Counted from the stretch's first letter, positions 34,134 to 42,733 are shown. The stretch: DNA of 64,000 nucleotides from Gottfriedia acidiceleris (GCF_023115465.1 NZ_CP096034.1:2108001-2172000); one strand, 5' to 3'. Translations and numbers: made by a program. The notes: generated by a model from the letters alone, not told the origin.

Positions 34134-34643
34134 GTGCGTCCACGACCATTATCGATTGAAAATCCAGAGCATTACAGGTATGTTAGTCTTGTGCCAGATG
34201 GAGATATTATAGAAATACTTAGTAAACAAAGAACTAATACCATTACCCTATTAAGCAGCGTTTCAGAGGAGTCAGCAAGGAAGGCGTACGAACCAGGGAA
34301 ATGGACTTTAAAAGAAGTGATTGGGCATCTGACCGATTCGGAACGTGTGATGACGTATCGAATACTTGCCATTGCACGAAATGAAAGTGAACCACTCCCA
34401 GCAATGGATCAAAATCAATACGTTTCTGCAGCAAACTTCAACAAATTATCCTGGGAGCAGCTACTAGCTGGCTTAGACACGGTACGCACCAACACGTTAA
34501 GCCTTATTTCAACCATTGATGATGCAGCGTGGGTTCGAAATGGAACTGTAATGAACAGACCAGTTTCGTTAGGTACCATTGCATATGGCATTGCCGGGCA
34601 CGAGTTACATCATATGAAAGTGATTAGTGATAAATACTTATAA
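34134..34643 (+). CDS. DinB-family protein
   Basis: 169 residues forming the DinB/YfiT four-helix bundle: PGKWTLKEVIGHLTDSERVM (about 46-65) supplies the first His, and AGHELHHMKVISDKYL at the end supplies the His pair for a metal site. Family members act as metal-dependent thiol-S-transferases or hydrolases; the reaction here is unknown. An ATG at 34119 contains the ribosome site (AGGAGG 34121-34126), so GTG 34134 is the start. Codon use is less A/T-rich than its small neighbours. Followed by a strong terminator. Confidence 0.85.
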   Translation: MRPRPLSIENPEHYRYVSLVPDGDIIEILSKQRTNTITLLSSVSEESARKAYEPGKWTLKEVIGHLTDSERVMTYRILAIARNESEPLPAMDQNQYVSAANFNKLSWEQLLAGLDTVRTNTLSLISTIDDAAWVRNGTVMNRPVSLGTIAYGIAGHELHHMKVISDKYL

Positions 34644-34698
34644 GTCTCTTTCAATTAATGAAAAAAACTAATTTCACATTTAGGGTGTGTTAGATGAA

Positions 34699-34746
34699 GA
34701 AGCAGCAAAAGAAGGATCTTTTTAGAAGGTCCTTCTTTTGCTGCTA
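34699..34746 (+). terminator. Terminator-like hairpin after the DinB gene
   Basis: AGCAGCAAAAGAAGGA / TCCTTCTTTTGCTGCT, a 16-bp perfect stem; no T tract follows directly, so it may instead be an RNA-stabilising or attenuating hairpin. Confidence 0.7.
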
Positions 34747-34806
34747 GCCGATAACGGTATATATGTAGACTACATTTACATAAAATTTCAAGCGAAATTG
34801 AAGTGG

Positions 34807-34840
34807 TTCTTGTTCAACTATTCTGCCATTTACTGCAATA
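34807..34840. repeat. Beta-type palindrome, inverted orientation
   Basis: TTCTTGTTCAACTATTCTGC and on to CATTTACTGCAATA; its reverse complement matches the ATGGCAG-centred repeats at 33578 and 43458. Confidence 0.7.
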
Positions 34841-34845
34841 AAAAA

Positions 34846-34865
34846 ACGAGCTGCAAGCAACTCGT
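34846..34865. repeat. Small hairpin ACGAG/CTCGT
   Basis: 5-bp stem preceded by an A run, reading as a minus-strand terminator (T tract on that strand) between two inverted island repeats. Confidence 0.5.
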
Positions 34866-34871
34866 GATCTT

Positions 34872-34893
34872 CAACTAAAGCATGCGTTAGTTG
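34872..34893. repeat. Alpha-type palindrome, inverted orientation
   Basis: CAACTAAAGCATGCGTTAGT plus TG: inverse of the CAACTAACGCATGCTTTAGT form. Together with 34807 this part of the island is flipped relative to the rest. Confidence 0.75.
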
Positions 34894-34978
34894 CATAGAT
34901 TGTGTTATTTAGTAGTTCTTTTTCTTATTCGATAACTGCTGTTAAGGTAAATAATAAATTAAGAGTATTTTACGAAAT

Positions 34979-35003
34979 AAAAGGACCTCTCACTTGGTCC
35001 TTT
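34979..35003 (+). terminator. Hairpin AAAAGGACC / GGTCCTTTT
   Basis: 9-bp stem with an 8-nt loop and short T tail. Confidence 0.75.
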
Positions 35004-35049
35004 TGTTAAGAAATAATGATTTTAATTATTTTTGTTTAAATACAAATGT

Positions 35050-35128
35050 TTGCATAAGAATAATTTTACATTCTATGGAAAAAAGGCGAATTCTCCCAAA
35101 TTACAGAAGTCGATATAAGCTGTATAAT
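35050..35128 (+). promoter_or_regulatory. Island promoter module, copy 1
   Basis: Begins TTGCATAAGAATAATTTTAC, then TTCTATGGAAAAAAGGCGAA, CCCAAA, and ends in TTACAG (35101-35106), 16-nt spacer, TATAAT (35123-35128). The same layout occurs at 41178, 43485 and 43887 before unrelated genes. Confidence 0.75.
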
Positions 35129-35182
35129 TAATTAATATTATTAATACAAAGAGAAGAATAACCATTGAAAACAGGAGGATTT

Positions 35183-35233
35183 ATGGATTGGTTCAACTGG
35201 TTAATAGGGGGGATATGGAATTTGAGGAAGTAA
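35183..35233 (+). CDS. Very short peptide MDWFNWLIGGIWNLRK
   Basis: A 16-codon frame with an AGGAGG site 4 nt upstream and a promoter module 55 nt before it. The peptide is aromatic/hydrophobic with a basic end, like small membrane-active peptides or leader peptides. It precedes the large secreted protein by 70 nt. Expression and function are inferred. Confidence 0.4.
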   Translation: MDWFNWLIGGIWNLRK

Positions 35234-35303
35234 AACTTAGGGGGAAATAAATATTTAATATTAAATTATAAACAAAATAAATCATAATGATGGAGGAGTA
35301 ATA

Positions 35304-38300
35304 GTGCTGAGGAAATTAAGGATAGTCTTATTAATTTTTTCTATTTTTTTGACATATTTTCCGCCTACTCAAGTAACTGCTGCAACAAACGTAAATCAAT
35401 TATCTATAGGCTCAAGTCTAACAAAGTGGATTCTAGATGACCCTTCAAATACACTCTACTCCATATCATCGACAGATAAGAAATTATTTTTTATCAACTC
35501 TTCATCATTGACTATTGATAAAACCTTGACCCTAGAAGGGGCTCCTACAGACATCATAAAAAGTGATGGCAATTTATATGTTGCAATAGATAGTTTAAAA
35601 CAAATAATTGTTGTGGATATAACGAAGGAAGTCATAACTCAGACATTGAATACAACATCTGATCCATTTCAGATTGTAAAAGATGGAGATATGATTTACT
35701 ATGCGGAGAACGATCAATGGTGTAATATATACGCTTATAATTTAAAAACAAATTTGGATCAAAAATTGCCAATTAAAACGCTATCTGAACCTGCTTTAGT
35801 AATCAATTCAGATAATCACATTTTGTATATTGGAGAATCGGGTTCAACTGGTTCACACTTGATATACTATAGCACAACGGATAATAAAGTTATTGGAACA
35901 TCAAATTATAAGAATGGTTATGGATTTCCTTTTCCAAGTAGAATTATTCTTTTTGATGGGGTAAATGTGTATTACGCAGGACGTGACTTTAGTCCAAATG
36001 ATCCCAATCGTTTTAATGGTAACTTTGGTAATAATGACAAAGTAATCTATGTAAACAATAATCTCGTATTCACTAGAACGAGTATTTACAATAAAGATTC
36101 ACACGTGAAATTAGGAGAATATGGTTATGATTCAGACCTTATAGCCTCATCCCAGAACTCTATATTTATTTACAGCCAAGCTTCGGGACAAATTAAAAAA
36201 TATGATTCAGATCAAATAAATAGCTCTAACATTATCTCGCTTATTTCTGGGATAGCGAATCAACCTCAAGATACCGCTCTAAGCAAACAAATAAACGATA
36301 AAACTAGTCAACTACAAATTCAATCAAAGTTGACTAAATGGGTGTTGGATGAGCCGTCACAAACATTGTATGGTATTTCAAATAATGATAAATCATTGTT
36401 ATTTATTAATTTACAGACATTAAATTTAGAGAAGGTATTTAATTTTCCGTGCAATCCAACTGATATTATTAAAGACAATGGGAAGCTTTATGTTGCACTT
36501 GATGATGCAAATCAAATAGCTGTTGTAGATATGGCCAGTAGGACAAAAGTAGACACGTTATATACCATCAGCGACCCTTATAAGATCGCTAAGGACGGAG
36601 ATACAATTTATTATGCGGAGAGCAATCAAAACGTTTTTGCCTATAATTTACAAACCAATCTAGATCAAAAAATACAGAAAATGCAGTTTCAACCCTCATT
36701 AGCAATTAATACAGACAATCACATTTTATATATTGGAGAATCGGGTTCAGATGGTTCACACTTGATTTACTATAGCACCAAGGATAATAAAGTTATTGGA
36801 ACATCAAATTATGCCAATGGTTATTGGAATCCAAGTAGGATTATTCTTTTTGATGATGTAAATGTGTACTATGCAGGATTTGCCTTTAGCCTAAGTGATC
36901 CATATGTAATTAATGGAAATTACGGAAATTCAGAAAATGTAATTTGTGCAAAAAATGATCTCGTTTTCACTAGCAAAAATTTTTATAATTCAATTTCACA
37001 TGTGAAATTGGGGCAATATGGTTACATTGCGGATCTTACGGAATTATCACAGAACGCATTATTCATATACAATCAATCGACTGGTCAAATTAATAAATAT
37101 ACTGTAAATGAAAATCAAATAAGCAGTTCTAACATTAGTTCAATTTTTTCTGGAAAAGTATCCGAAGATCTAAATATTACTCTAGGGACACAAGTCGATC
37201 AAAATACAAGTATGCTTCATGTTCAATCAAAACTTACAAAATGGGTATTAGATGAACCTTCACATACATTATATGGAATTTCATCTGATGGTAAATCATT
37301 ATTATTCATTAACTCGCAGACTTTAAATCTAGAGAAAGTAATGACCTTTGATAGCCCGCCTACTGATATTATTAAAGACAATGGGAAGATTTATGTTGCA
37401 TTAGATGGTTTAAACGAAATTGTTGTTATCGATATGGCTAGTAGGCTGGTTTTAAATACCTTATATACAATGTCTGACCCCTTTCTGTTAGCTAAGGACG
37501 GAAATATGATTTATTACACTGAAAAAGATCAATGGTGTAGTATATATGCTTATAATTTACAAACAAATTTGGATCAAAAATTGCCAATTACAGCACAATA
37601 TGCACCTGCTTTAGCAATCAATTCAGATAATCACATTTTGTATATTGGGGAATCGTATTCAAGTGGTTCACACTTGATATACTATAGCACAACGGATAAT
37701 AAAGTTATTGGAACATCAAATTATAAGAATGGTTATGGATTTCCTTATCCAAGTAGGAACATTCTTTTTGATGGAATAAACGTGTACTATGCAGGATTTG
37801 CTTTCAGTTCAGAAGATCCAAATAAAATGTATAATTCGGAAATTTTAATCTATGCAAAACAAAATTTCTTATTTTCTTCGACTAGTGTTTATGACGAAGG
37901 ATCGAATACGAAACTAGGAGATTTTAAAAATAAAGTGGATCTAATAGAATCTAATAGTAACAGTTTATATACTTACAATCAGGCAGTAGGCTATGTTGAA
38001 AAATATTCGAATAACAGTGGGCAATTAAGCAAGTCTAATATAGGTTCTATTGTTTCAGGGATCCCACATGACATCGATAATGATAATACGAAGGAAACAG
38101 CTACACCACTTAATTTTACTACCGCTAATGATGAATTTTATCAATATGTAGCAAATGGAAATGGGAAATTTGAAAACGAAAAAGACGTTGATTATTTCCG
38201 TATTACTTTGGATGCTCCTGGAATGATTGAAACTGACATATCTCAATTAAAAGATGCTGGGATTGTGATTGATCTATTTAATAATAAGGGTGAGTTATTA

Positions 38301-39422
38301 GAGAGCTTAGTAACGGATCGTGGCAATCAAGTTATTCCTATTTTAGATCAAGGATTACCAGCGGGAACCTACTATATTAGACTATCAATTGATAATGGTA
38401 CTGTTACAAACGCTAAATATCAAATGAAAGTTTTTTACCTTAAAAGTAATTTTGTAGAAAAAGAAGCAAATAATACACTGAAAACGGCTAACCCAATAAC
38501 TATTGGAAAAGAATATATTGGTTTTTCTGATTTTGACACAGAAGATTATTATAAAATTGTAACTAAAGAAAATGGAAAATTAACTGTTCGAGGGAGCTAC
38601 TCACCAAATGTAACTTTATACTATATACTTATAAATACTAAAGGCGAGCAAGTTGATGGATGGAAACTTGATCCAAAAGATACGGATGAAACTAAAAATT
38701 TGTTTACGGTAGGTGTGAGAGCAGGTACTTATTATTTAGTAGTAAGTCAGGATGATGACACGTATTCAAATGAATATTACGAAACTCAAGTTAATTTTAA
38801 GGCAGATCCATTCACTGAACTAGAACATAATGAAACAACAGGTTCTGCAACAACTGTTCTTCTTAAGCGAACTTATAATGGCTTTATTTCATGGAAAAAT
38901 GATATTGATACATTTAAAGTAAATGTACCTGCAAATGCAAACGTTTCTTTCTCGTTATCGCAAGCTACATCTACTTCATTTAAGGTTGAGGTAGTAAATA
39001 ATAATAATAGACTAATTAAAACGTTTAATACAAAAACAGGAAAAAGTCCAATGATTTCAATAGGAAATCTGAATCTTGTAAAAGGTACCTATTTTATTAA
39101 AGTTAAGTATTTAAATGGAAAATCTGATGAAATATCATATAAATTACAGCTTCAACCCAAAATTTATTGGGGAAAAGTTGAATACAAATCTGGGATCGTT
39201 GGTAAAGTAGTGGCAGTCAGTACTTCAAAAGTTTATAAACTAAAGTCAGGCAAACTAATCTACGTAAAGTCTGCTCCAAAAGGATCTGAATTTGCTGTTT
39301 ACGGTAATGATAAATATGGATATAAGTTGGGTAATGGTTACTATGTGAAGAAAGACAAAACTGTAAAATACTACACAGTACCAAGTCAGATAAAGAGTAA
39401 TTATGCTGCTGTAAATAAATAA
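35304..39422 (+). CDS. Large secreted protein: triplicated propeller-like domain plus three PPC-type domains
   Basis: 1372 residues with a signal peptide (IVLLIFSIFLTYFPPTQVTA). Three near-copies of about 300 residues begin near 39, 343 and 644, each opening LTKWVLDEPSxTLYGIS and containing PTDIIKDNGKLYVALD, IVVIDMAS, NHILYIGESGS and YSTTDNKVIGTSNY; this strand-rich pattern resembles a YVTN/NHL-type beta-propeller. About 924-1283 hold three pre-peptidase C-terminal (PPC)-like domains (DVDYFRITLDAPGMIETD, AGTYYIRLS, AGTYYLVVS). The C-terminus (1284-1372) is SH3-like. No LPXTG anchor or catalytic motif is seen; a surface adhesin or binding protein is the best guess. GTG start with GGAGGAG upstream. 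Confidence 0.85.
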   Translation: MLRKLRIVLLIFSIFLTYFPPTQVTAATNVNQLSIGSSLTKWILDDPSNTLYSISSTDKKLFFINSSSLTIDKTLTLEGAPTDIIKSDGNLYVAIDSLKQIIVVDITKEVITQTLNTTSDPFQIVKDGDMIYYAENDQWCNIYAYNLKTNLDQKLPIKTLSEPALVINSDNHILYIGESGSTGSHLIYYSTTDNKVIGTSNYKNGYGFPFPSRIILFDGVNVYYAGRDFSPNDPNRFNGNFGNNDKVIYVNNNLVFTRTSIYNKDSHVKLGEYGYDSDLIASSQNSIFIYSQASGQIKKYDSDQINSSNIISLISGIANQPQDTALSKQINDKTSQLQIQSKLTKWVLDEPSQTLYGISNNDKSLLFINLQTLNLEKVFNFPCNPTDIIKDNGKLYVALDDANQIAVVDMASRTKVDTLYTISDPYKIAKDGDTIYYAESNQNVFAYNLQTNLDQKIQKMQFQPSLAINTDNHILYIGESGSDGSHLIYYSTKDNKVIGTSNYANGYWNPSRIILFDDVNVYYAGFAFSLSDPYVINGNYGNSENVICAKNDLVFTSKNFYNSISHVKLGQYGYIADLTELSQNALFIYNQSTGQINKYTVNENQISSSNISSIFSGKVSEDLNITLGTQVDQNTSMLHVQSKLTKWVLDEPSHTLYGISSDGKSLLFINSQTLNLEKVMTFDSPPTDIIKDNGKIYVALDGLNEIVVIDMASRLVLNTLYTMSDPFLLAKDGNMIYYTEKDQWCSIYAYNLQTNLDQKLPITAQYAPALAINSDNHILYIGESYSSGSHLIYYSTTDNKVIGTSNYKNGYGFPYPSRNILFDGINVYYAGFAFSSEDPNKMYNSEILIYAKQNFLFSSTSVYDEGSNTKLGDFKNKVDLIESNSNSLYTYNQAVGYVEKYSNNSGQLSKSNIGSIVSGIPHDIDNDNTKETATPLNFTTANDEFYQYVANGNGKFENEKDVDYFRITLDAPGMIETDISQLKDAGIVIDLFNNKGELLESLVTDRGNQVIPILDQGLPAGTYYIRLSIDNGTVTNAKYQMKVFYLKSNFVEKEANNTLKTANPITIGKEYIGFSDFDTEDYYKIVTKENGKLTVRGSYSPNVTLYYILINTKGEQVDGWKLDPKDTDETKNLFTVGVRAGTYYLVVSQDDDTYSNEYYETQVNFKADPFTELEHNETTGSATTVLLKRTYNGFISWKNDIDTFKVNVPANANVSFSLSQATSTSFKVEVVNNNNRLIKTFNTKTGKSPMISIGNLNLVKGTYFIKVKYLNGKSDEISYKLQLQPKIYWGKVEYKSGIVGKVVAVSTSKVYKLKSGKLIYVKSAPKGSEFAVYGNDKYGYKLGNGYYVKKDKTVKYYTVPSQIKSNYAAVNK
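35417..38060 (+). repeat. Three ~900-bp tandem DNA repeats inside the large secreted-protein gene
   Basis: Units begin near 35418, 36330 and 37233. Stretches such as 35868-35930 and 37680-37742 are almost base-identical while other parts differ, showing recent copying between units. Such repeats can expand or contract by recombination. Confidence 0.85.
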
Positions 39423-39429
39423 GGAAAAA

Positions 39430-39463
39430 AAGAGTCCATCTGGTTTTAATTAATGGGCTCAGT
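39430..39463 (+). terminator. Weak hairpin after the large secreted-protein gene
   Basis: GAGTCCAT / ATGGGCTC stem (one G-U) with a 13-nt loop and no T tract; a second hairpin AAGACTATC / GATGGTCTT with T-rich tail follows at 39489-39513. The stretch 39423-39747 holds no convincing gene. Confidence 0.45.
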
Positions 39464-39710
39464 TAAAATAGGTCGATATTTAAAATAAATGAAGACTATC
39501 TATAATTTGATGGTCTTTATTTATTGCATAATCTGTGTAGATAACCTATTTTCCCGAAATGCGACGTTTTATTTTAATTTTCTTCGTACCTCCATTATGA
39601 CTTTCCAAAATAGGATATTATTTGTTCGGAAAAATTTATGGAATTCACTAAGAGTACCTTTTTTATTTGGTAAATCCACTAGAAAACTTTATAAAACACA
39701 AATGTAATCA

Positions 39711-39740
39711 AAAAAGGGTGTCAATTAGACACCTTTTCTT
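39711..39740 (+). terminator. Terminator AAAAGGGTGTC / GACACCTTTT
   Basis: Perfect stem with 5-nt loop and T-rich tail, upstream of the recombinase remnant. Confidence 0.85.
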
Positions 39741-39747
39741 TAATTGA

Positions 39748-39897
39748 GTCAGAGTAGACTTCCATCCACACAGTTTAGAGGCAGGAGCACCATTTCATTT
39801 AGTACAAAATACATTGGGACATTCAAATGTAAGTACCACAGGGCGTTATATACACGTTAGACCAAACGAAAGCTCAAGTAAATATATTAAGTTATAA
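39748..39897 (+). pseudogene. Tyrosine recombinase (XerC/D-type integrase) C-terminal remnant
   Basis: The frame reads ...HPHSLEAGAPFHLVQNTLGH and then SNVSTTGRYIHVRPNESSSK before a stop. LGHxxxxTTxxYxH is the signature of the catalytic C-terminus of tyrosine recombinases, with the His of LGH and the nucleophilic Tyr of RYIH. The HxLR box just upstream is damaged and everything before it is gone. It shows that a site-specific recombinase was once encoded in the island. Confidence 0.8.
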
Positions 39898-39924
39898 AAA
39901 GATTAGGAAATTCCTAGTCTTTTT
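39896..39924 (+). terminator. Terminator of the recombinase, target of a group II intron
   Basis: AAAAAGATTAGGAA / TTCCTAGTCTTTTT. The GTGCG start of an intron follows directly on its T tract, the insertion habit of group IIC introns. Confidence 0.8.
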
Positions 39925-40385
39925 GTGCGACGGGCAGTCGCATAGGGTGCTGACCTAGTCAGCGCCCTTCAATTATTTTATTTAGACAGAGACGACACTT
40001 CGGTGTAACGACTGGATGAAGGATAAAATGATGAATTCCAGATGGTGAAAATCCATCCTCGAGGAGACTGACCTAGCTCGATAAGTCTAATCTAGGGCAT
40101 TATCGCGAGGTATTGTCTGAAGGAGATGCGGTAAATCGAGAGACCCGTAGACGAAAAGATAGACCCAAATGCAAGAAGTGTGAAGCACGGCGGCGGGATA
40201 AGTTGGTGACTCTGCGAAAAGTGAGGAAACCCACTAAAACGGCATTTTCTTTAGAAGTCAGAGCGAGAAAATGTGGCTTATAACGTGATGGTGCAGGGTA
40301 TGTATTGAAGGAAAATGCGATGACCCCGTGAGGTCTCCAACTTACCGAACAGGCAGGGTTCTAATCTATAAGGGCAATCCGAAGT
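39925..40385 (+). mobile_element. 5' fragment of a second, different group II intron (IIC-like insertion)
   Basis: Begins GTGCGACGGGCAGTCGCATA and continues with about 460 nt of structured G/C-richer RNA sequence (domains I-III) unlike the intact intron. It stops abruptly at 40385, where sequence homologous to the intact intron's maturase begins. No RT start survives. Confidence 0.75.
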
Positions 40386-41177
40386 GAATCCAAAACTATT
40401 ATACTGTTGCCTCTCAAATTACTATTAATCTAAATAAGTTAAACTATCATCTACGCAAAACGTTATACAATCAACTAAAGAATATTAGAACAGAGGCAAG
40501 TTTTCATGATATGACTAAGACCTTACAGAAAAGGTACAAAGGTTATGAAAGTAAATTATTTAAGATACAGCAAATGATTTGTCCCTATTCATGCCCAACG
40601 GTGGAAATTACCACACTGTTTTACACAAACGATATGTAACTTCACTGCCGAAGGTAGAGCGAAAATACATAATAGCTTAAAAGCTATCGATAGAAATATA
40701 CTTACTTACATCATGAGAAACTACATTCCAAATAGATCAATTGAATACAATGACAATCGAATCAGTAAATTTATTGCCCAATATGGCAAATGTGCCATAT
40801 TAGGAGTGGATTTAGGGATTAATGAATGGCATTGCCATCACATTAACCCTTATCATATTTCAAATGATGATAGCTATTCAAATCTTATTATTGTAGATAA
40901 AGCTATACATAAACTGCTTCATCTAAAAGATAAAGATAAAATAGAAGCTCTTTTGAAATCCTTAAACCTTACTCAAAAGCAAATGGAAAAAGTAAATTCA
41001 TTACGACTAAAATGTCAGAATCAAACAATCTAAAATTGGAAGAAAAGCACTCGTCTGCTTAATACATAGAAAAGAATAAATTGGAATAGTTGGAACGCCG
41101 TATGCGGTGAAAGTCGCACGTACGGTGTGAACAGGGGGAAAAGGGAGCGATAACTTCAAACCCTTACCTATCTGTAT
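40386..41177 (+). mobile_element. 3' fragment of an intron related to the intact copy
   Basis: Matches 31952-32745 at high identity with scattered substitutions and a 2-nt deletion, and includes domain V and the 3' end. Joined to an unrelated intron 5' end. Its 3' exon starts (T)GCATAAGGATTATC, the same sequence that opens promoter modules at 35050 and 43485. Confidence 0.85.
40388..41033 (+). pseudogene. Truncated, frameshifted maturase remnant with HNH domain
   Basis: Equivalent to about residues 385-600 of the intact maturase. A 2-nt deletion near 40577 breaks the frame; from 40713 (MRNYIPNRSIEYNDNRISKF) the HNH part is open to the stop at 41033 with a few substitutions (HHINPYHISNDDSYS). 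No RT domain, so no mobility. Confidence 0.88.
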
Positions 41178-41256
41178 GCATAAGGATTATCTGAAATTCT
41201 ATGTAAAAAAATGCAAAAATCCCCCAAGTTACAAATACCTGTTATATAGGTATAAT
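41178..41256 (+). promoter_or_regulatory. Island promoter module, copy 2
   Basis: GCATAAGGATTATCTGAAAT, TTCTATGTAAAAAAATGC, CCCCCAAG, TTACAA (41229-41234), 16-nt spacer, TATAAT (41251-41256). Directly follows the chimeric intron. Confidence 0.75.
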
Positions 41257-41281
41257 TATCTAAAGTTATAATTAAAAAGGT

Positions 41282-41497
41282 GTGAGCACAATAATTCTGA
41301 ATACTTTTCTTTCACTGTTTATTGTTTTTGTTAGTCTTAATACGTATCGTAATTTAGCCGATAAGCATTATAAAGATGAAGGCACTTTTCTTAAGATTTC
41401 TCTTGCTATAACTAGAGATAGTTTAATTACTGCAATTCTCGGTTGCATAGTTGTTACCGGATTTAAAATCATTAAAAATTATATTATAAAGGGTTAA
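41282..41497 (+). CDS. Small two-helix membrane protein
   Basis: 71 residues, helices at about 4-21 (ILNTFLSLFIVFVSLNTY) and 46-64 (DSLITAILGCIVVTGFKI), separated by a charged segment. Not recognised. The GTG start nearly overlaps its AAAGGTG site, so the exact start is uncertain. It is expressed from promoter module 2 and followed after 26 nt by another membrane protein gene, probably one transcript. Confidence 0.6.
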   Translation: MSTIILNTFLSLFIVFVSLNTYRNLADKHYKDEGTFLKISLAITRDSLITAILGCIVVTGFKIIKNYIIKG

Positions 41498-41523
41498 GTT
41501 GTCTAAAAAAGGTGAGAAAAATT

Positions 41524-41787
41524 ATGAGCCAGTTTTTGCAAAAAGGTTATTCAATTTTAAATTGGACAATAAGTGTAATACTTGTATTTAAAATATTTTT
41601 TTTTAATACAGGACTTTATAATACACCAACTATTAACTCTTTATTATATGTGGTTTTTTGTTTGTATATTATATTTGGAATTATTATTGCTAGTAAAAAA
41701 GAAGGAACAAGAAAAACATTGACAATTATAATGAATATTCTAATGTGGATTTTTATATCTTATGTTTACATAAGGTCGGTATACTGA
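41524..41787 (+). CDS. Small three-helix membrane protein
   Basis: 87 residues with hydrophobic segments at about 13-30, 37-54 and 66-84 (LTIIMNILMWIFISYVYIR) and almost no soluble part. Not recognised. AGGTGAG lies 6 nt before ATG 41524, which is preferred over the in-frame GTG at 41512. Co-transcription with the preceding gene is likely. An alpha-type palindrome and a terminator follow. Confidence 0.6.
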   Translation: MSQFLQKGYSILNWTISVILVFKIFFFNTGLYNTPTINSLLYVVFCLYIIFGIIIASKKEGTRKTLTIIMNILMWIFISYVYIRSVY

Positions 41788-41825
41788 CCTTAATAACTTG
41801 ATTGTTTGTGAAAAAATGTACTTAA

Positions 41826-41843
41826 ACTAACGCATGCATTAGT
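41826..41843. repeat. Alpha-type palindrome core
   Basis: ACTAACGCATGCATTAGT, followed by AAAACAACC and a terminator. Confidence 0.75.
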
Positions 41844-41853
41844 AAAACAACCT

Positions 41854-41880
41854 TAAGGCTGCTTCGGTAGCTTTTTTTTT
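41854..41880 (+). terminator. Terminator AAGGCTGCTTCGGTAGCTTT
   Basis: Near-copy of the terminator at 33556; T run of nine. Confidence 0.85.
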
Positions 41881-41976
41881 ATGGTAGTATAGGAATATTT
41901 TTAAAACTCACCCTAACTATTGTGGTAAAATATGGTATACAAACTCAAATTTTATTTAAATCGGGGGTAATTAGTT

Positions 41977-42396
41977 ATGAAAAAAAGATATCTAGTAATT
42001 AGTATTATATCAATTCTCACCTTATTTTTAGGTGGATTTCAATATGTTAAAATGCATAAAACTAAGTCATCTAGTGAAGTTTGGGTAGGTTATAACAGTA
42101 AAAGTAGTACAGATTTTAAACGAGTGAATGTGGAAATTCAGTCCAAGATAGATAAATTAGAAGAGATTTTATTGAACGGTAAAACAATTAATAAACCAAA
42201 AGGTGATTTACAAGATTACGATATTCAATTATCGTTAAAAGTTCCTGCGAATGAAAAATCGTATAGCTTTTTAATTTGGTTTACGAATAATGGTGCCATA
42301 ATCAAGAAGAATATATTGAATAAATTCAATTATATAAGCTTGGATAATCAAGAGGCAAAATTAGTAAAAGAGATTATAAAATATAAAAGGAATTAA
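41977..42396 (+). CDS. Membrane-anchored orphan protein
   Basis: 139 residues: an N-terminal hydrophobic helix (LVISIISILTLFLGGFQYV, an uncleaved anchor or signal) and a soluble external domain of about 110 residues with alternating strands (DIQLSLKVPANEKSYSFLIW) and a Lys-rich end. Not recognised. GGGGGTAA precedes the ATG. It lies between the alpha repeat at 41826 and the long repeat at 42417, so it looks like one cassette. Confidence 0.65.
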   Translation: MKKRYLVISIISILTLFLGGFQYVKMHKTKSSSEVWVGYNSKSSTDFKRVNVEIQSKIDKLEEILLNGKTINKPKGDLQDYDIQLSLKVPANEKSYSFLIWFTNNGAIIKKNILNKFNYISLDNQEAKLVKEIIKYKRN

Positions 42397-42416
42397 TTTT
42401 CGATGACTATGATACT

Positions 42417-42512
42417 TCTTATTCAACTACTATGGAAGTGCGATATAAACTTCCATTCACTGTTGTGAATCTGAGGATTCATGGATGGTTAACGCATGCT
42501 TTAGTTGTACAA
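42417..42512. repeat. Long alpha-type palindromic repeat, copy 2
   Basis: CTTATTCAACTA at the left and GTTAACGCATGCTTTAGTTG near the right, with the same inner hairpins as copy 1 at 33459. About 90% identical by eye over 96 bp. Confidence 0.85.
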
Positions 42513-42514
42513 CA

Positions 42515-42550
42515 AATAGAGGATGATCAATAATGATCATCCTCTATTTC
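42515..42550. terminator. Hairpin AAATAGAGGATGATCA / TGATCATCCTCTATTT
   Basis: 16-bp perfect stem with ATAA loop, immediately after the long repeat. Works in either direction though the T tract is only modest. Confidence 0.85.
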
Positions 42551-42567
42551 TCTATATTGTTAAAGTA

Positions 42568-42647
42568 CAAGAAAGTTTCAGACTAGACAACAAAGTATCA
42601 TACTGACAAAGAAAGTTATATACTGAACAACAAAGTTTCATACTTTG
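42568..42647 (+). repeat. Four degenerate ~20-bp tandem units
   Basis: Units of the type CAACAAAGTTTCATACTGA repeat about four times (for example 42589-42607 and 42627-42645). No coding sense; origin unknown. Confidence 0.65.
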
Positions 42648-42733
42648 GCTTAATTAGATGTTAAATGACAACTAAGTCGGGTACCGATTAAAAATTTCAG
42701 ACCATTAAAACTTATTAAGGAGTTGGGAATATA

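Noticed and set aside
39489..39707. 72-codon frame after the large secreted-protein gene
   Set aside because: No ribosome site, start lies in a hairpin that looks like a terminator, composition matches random A/T-rich DNA.
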